A stretch of 5,326 nt of DNA from an uncultured Tabrizicola sp. (lineage in GTDB: Bacteria > Pseudomonadota > Alphaproteobacteria > Rhodobacterales > Rhodobacteraceae): assembly GCA_937858255.1 (NCBI GenBank), contig CALLZQ010000560.1, positions 1 to 5,326 of the forward strand, read 5' to 3'. The first letter of the stretch is position 1. Each line of letters opens with the position of its first letter. The translations under genes were made by a program, and so were the position numbers. The notes under the pieces are model-generated. The model was given only the letters and a program-made list of their open reading frames with translations, searched no databases and had not been told where the DNA came from. Shown here piece by piece: positions 5,229 to 5,326 of this stretch.

Positions 5229-5326
5229 ATGATTCCGGTCAAGGGCTATCAGGGGGCAAAGGTCGCGGTGCTGGGTCTGGGCCGGTCGGGTCTGGCGACG
5301 GCGCGGGCGCTGGTGGCTGGCCGGGC
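5229..5326 (+). CDS. murD: UDP-N-acetylmuramoyl-L-alanine--D-glutamate ligase MurD, N-terminus only
   Basis: The first 32 codons of murD, running off the right edge. The translation begins MIPVKGYQGAKVAVLGLGRSGLATARAL, which has the N-terminal Rossmann-like nucleotide-binding signature of MurD (VAVLGLGRSGLA, about residues 12-23). MurD is a cytosolic ATP-dependent ligase adding D-glutamate to UDP-MurNAc-L-Ala in peptidoglycan precursor synthesis. The start is supported by a GAGGGGGGG ribosome binding stretch shortly before the ATG and by the usual MurD N-terminal length before the GLGRSG loop. In most alphaproteobacteria mraY directly precedes murD; here the preceding gene is a restriction endonuclease. 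Other Mur ligases or unrelated Rossmann proteins are less likely given GLGRSGLATARAL. Confidence 0.85.
   Translation, partial: MIPVKGYQGAKVAVLGLGRSGLATARALVAGR

Overview
The window looks like an alphaproteobacterial chromosome, most likely from the Rhodobacter/Paracoccus side of the Rhodobacterales. The support is the high G+C with strongly G/C-biased third codon positions, overlapping GTGA/ATGA gene junctions, a MurD N-terminus of the rhodobacterial type, and a GC-rich intergenic region full of palindromes. This placement is inference; there is no rRNA or other direct marker in the window.

Layout. Positions 1-1295 (minus strand) hold a two-gene unit: a secreted lipoprotein with a TbpB-like C-terminal domain, and a downstream gene overlapping it by 4 nt. 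The downstream gene starts at GTG, runs off the left edge, and resembles the N-terminal TPR region of a Slam-type outer-membrane translocator. Positions 1296-1491 are a divergent promoter region. Position 1492-2397 (plus) is thyX, the flavin-dependent thymidylate synthase. Fused to its end by a GTGA overlap, and to each other by an ATGA overlap, are two small genes of clearly lower G+C (2394-2813, a four-helix membrane protein; 2810-3190, a single-anchor membrane protein with a charged cytosolic part). I recognise neither. Positions 3191-3760 are a 570-base region without a convincing gene but with at least five stem-loops or palindromes and a short direct repeat. Positions 3761-5157 hold a two-gene restriction-modification system: an MT-A70-type N6-adenine methyltransferase followed within a few bases by a BglII/BstYI-family restriction endonuclease. 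The first 32 codons of murD begin at 5229.

How the genes work together. The lipoprotein and its neighbour are probably cargo and exporter of a surface-lipoprotein pathway. ThyX makes dTMP for DNA synthesis. The methyltransferase should protect the host at the sequence cut by the adjacent endonuclease, probably one with a GATC core. MurD belongs to the peptidoglycan pathway and usually follows mraY in the division/cell-wall cluster; here an R-M pair lies in front of it, so the area looks like an accessory insertion or rearrangement point. The low-G+C membrane pair is the least understood part and the best candidate for something undescribed.
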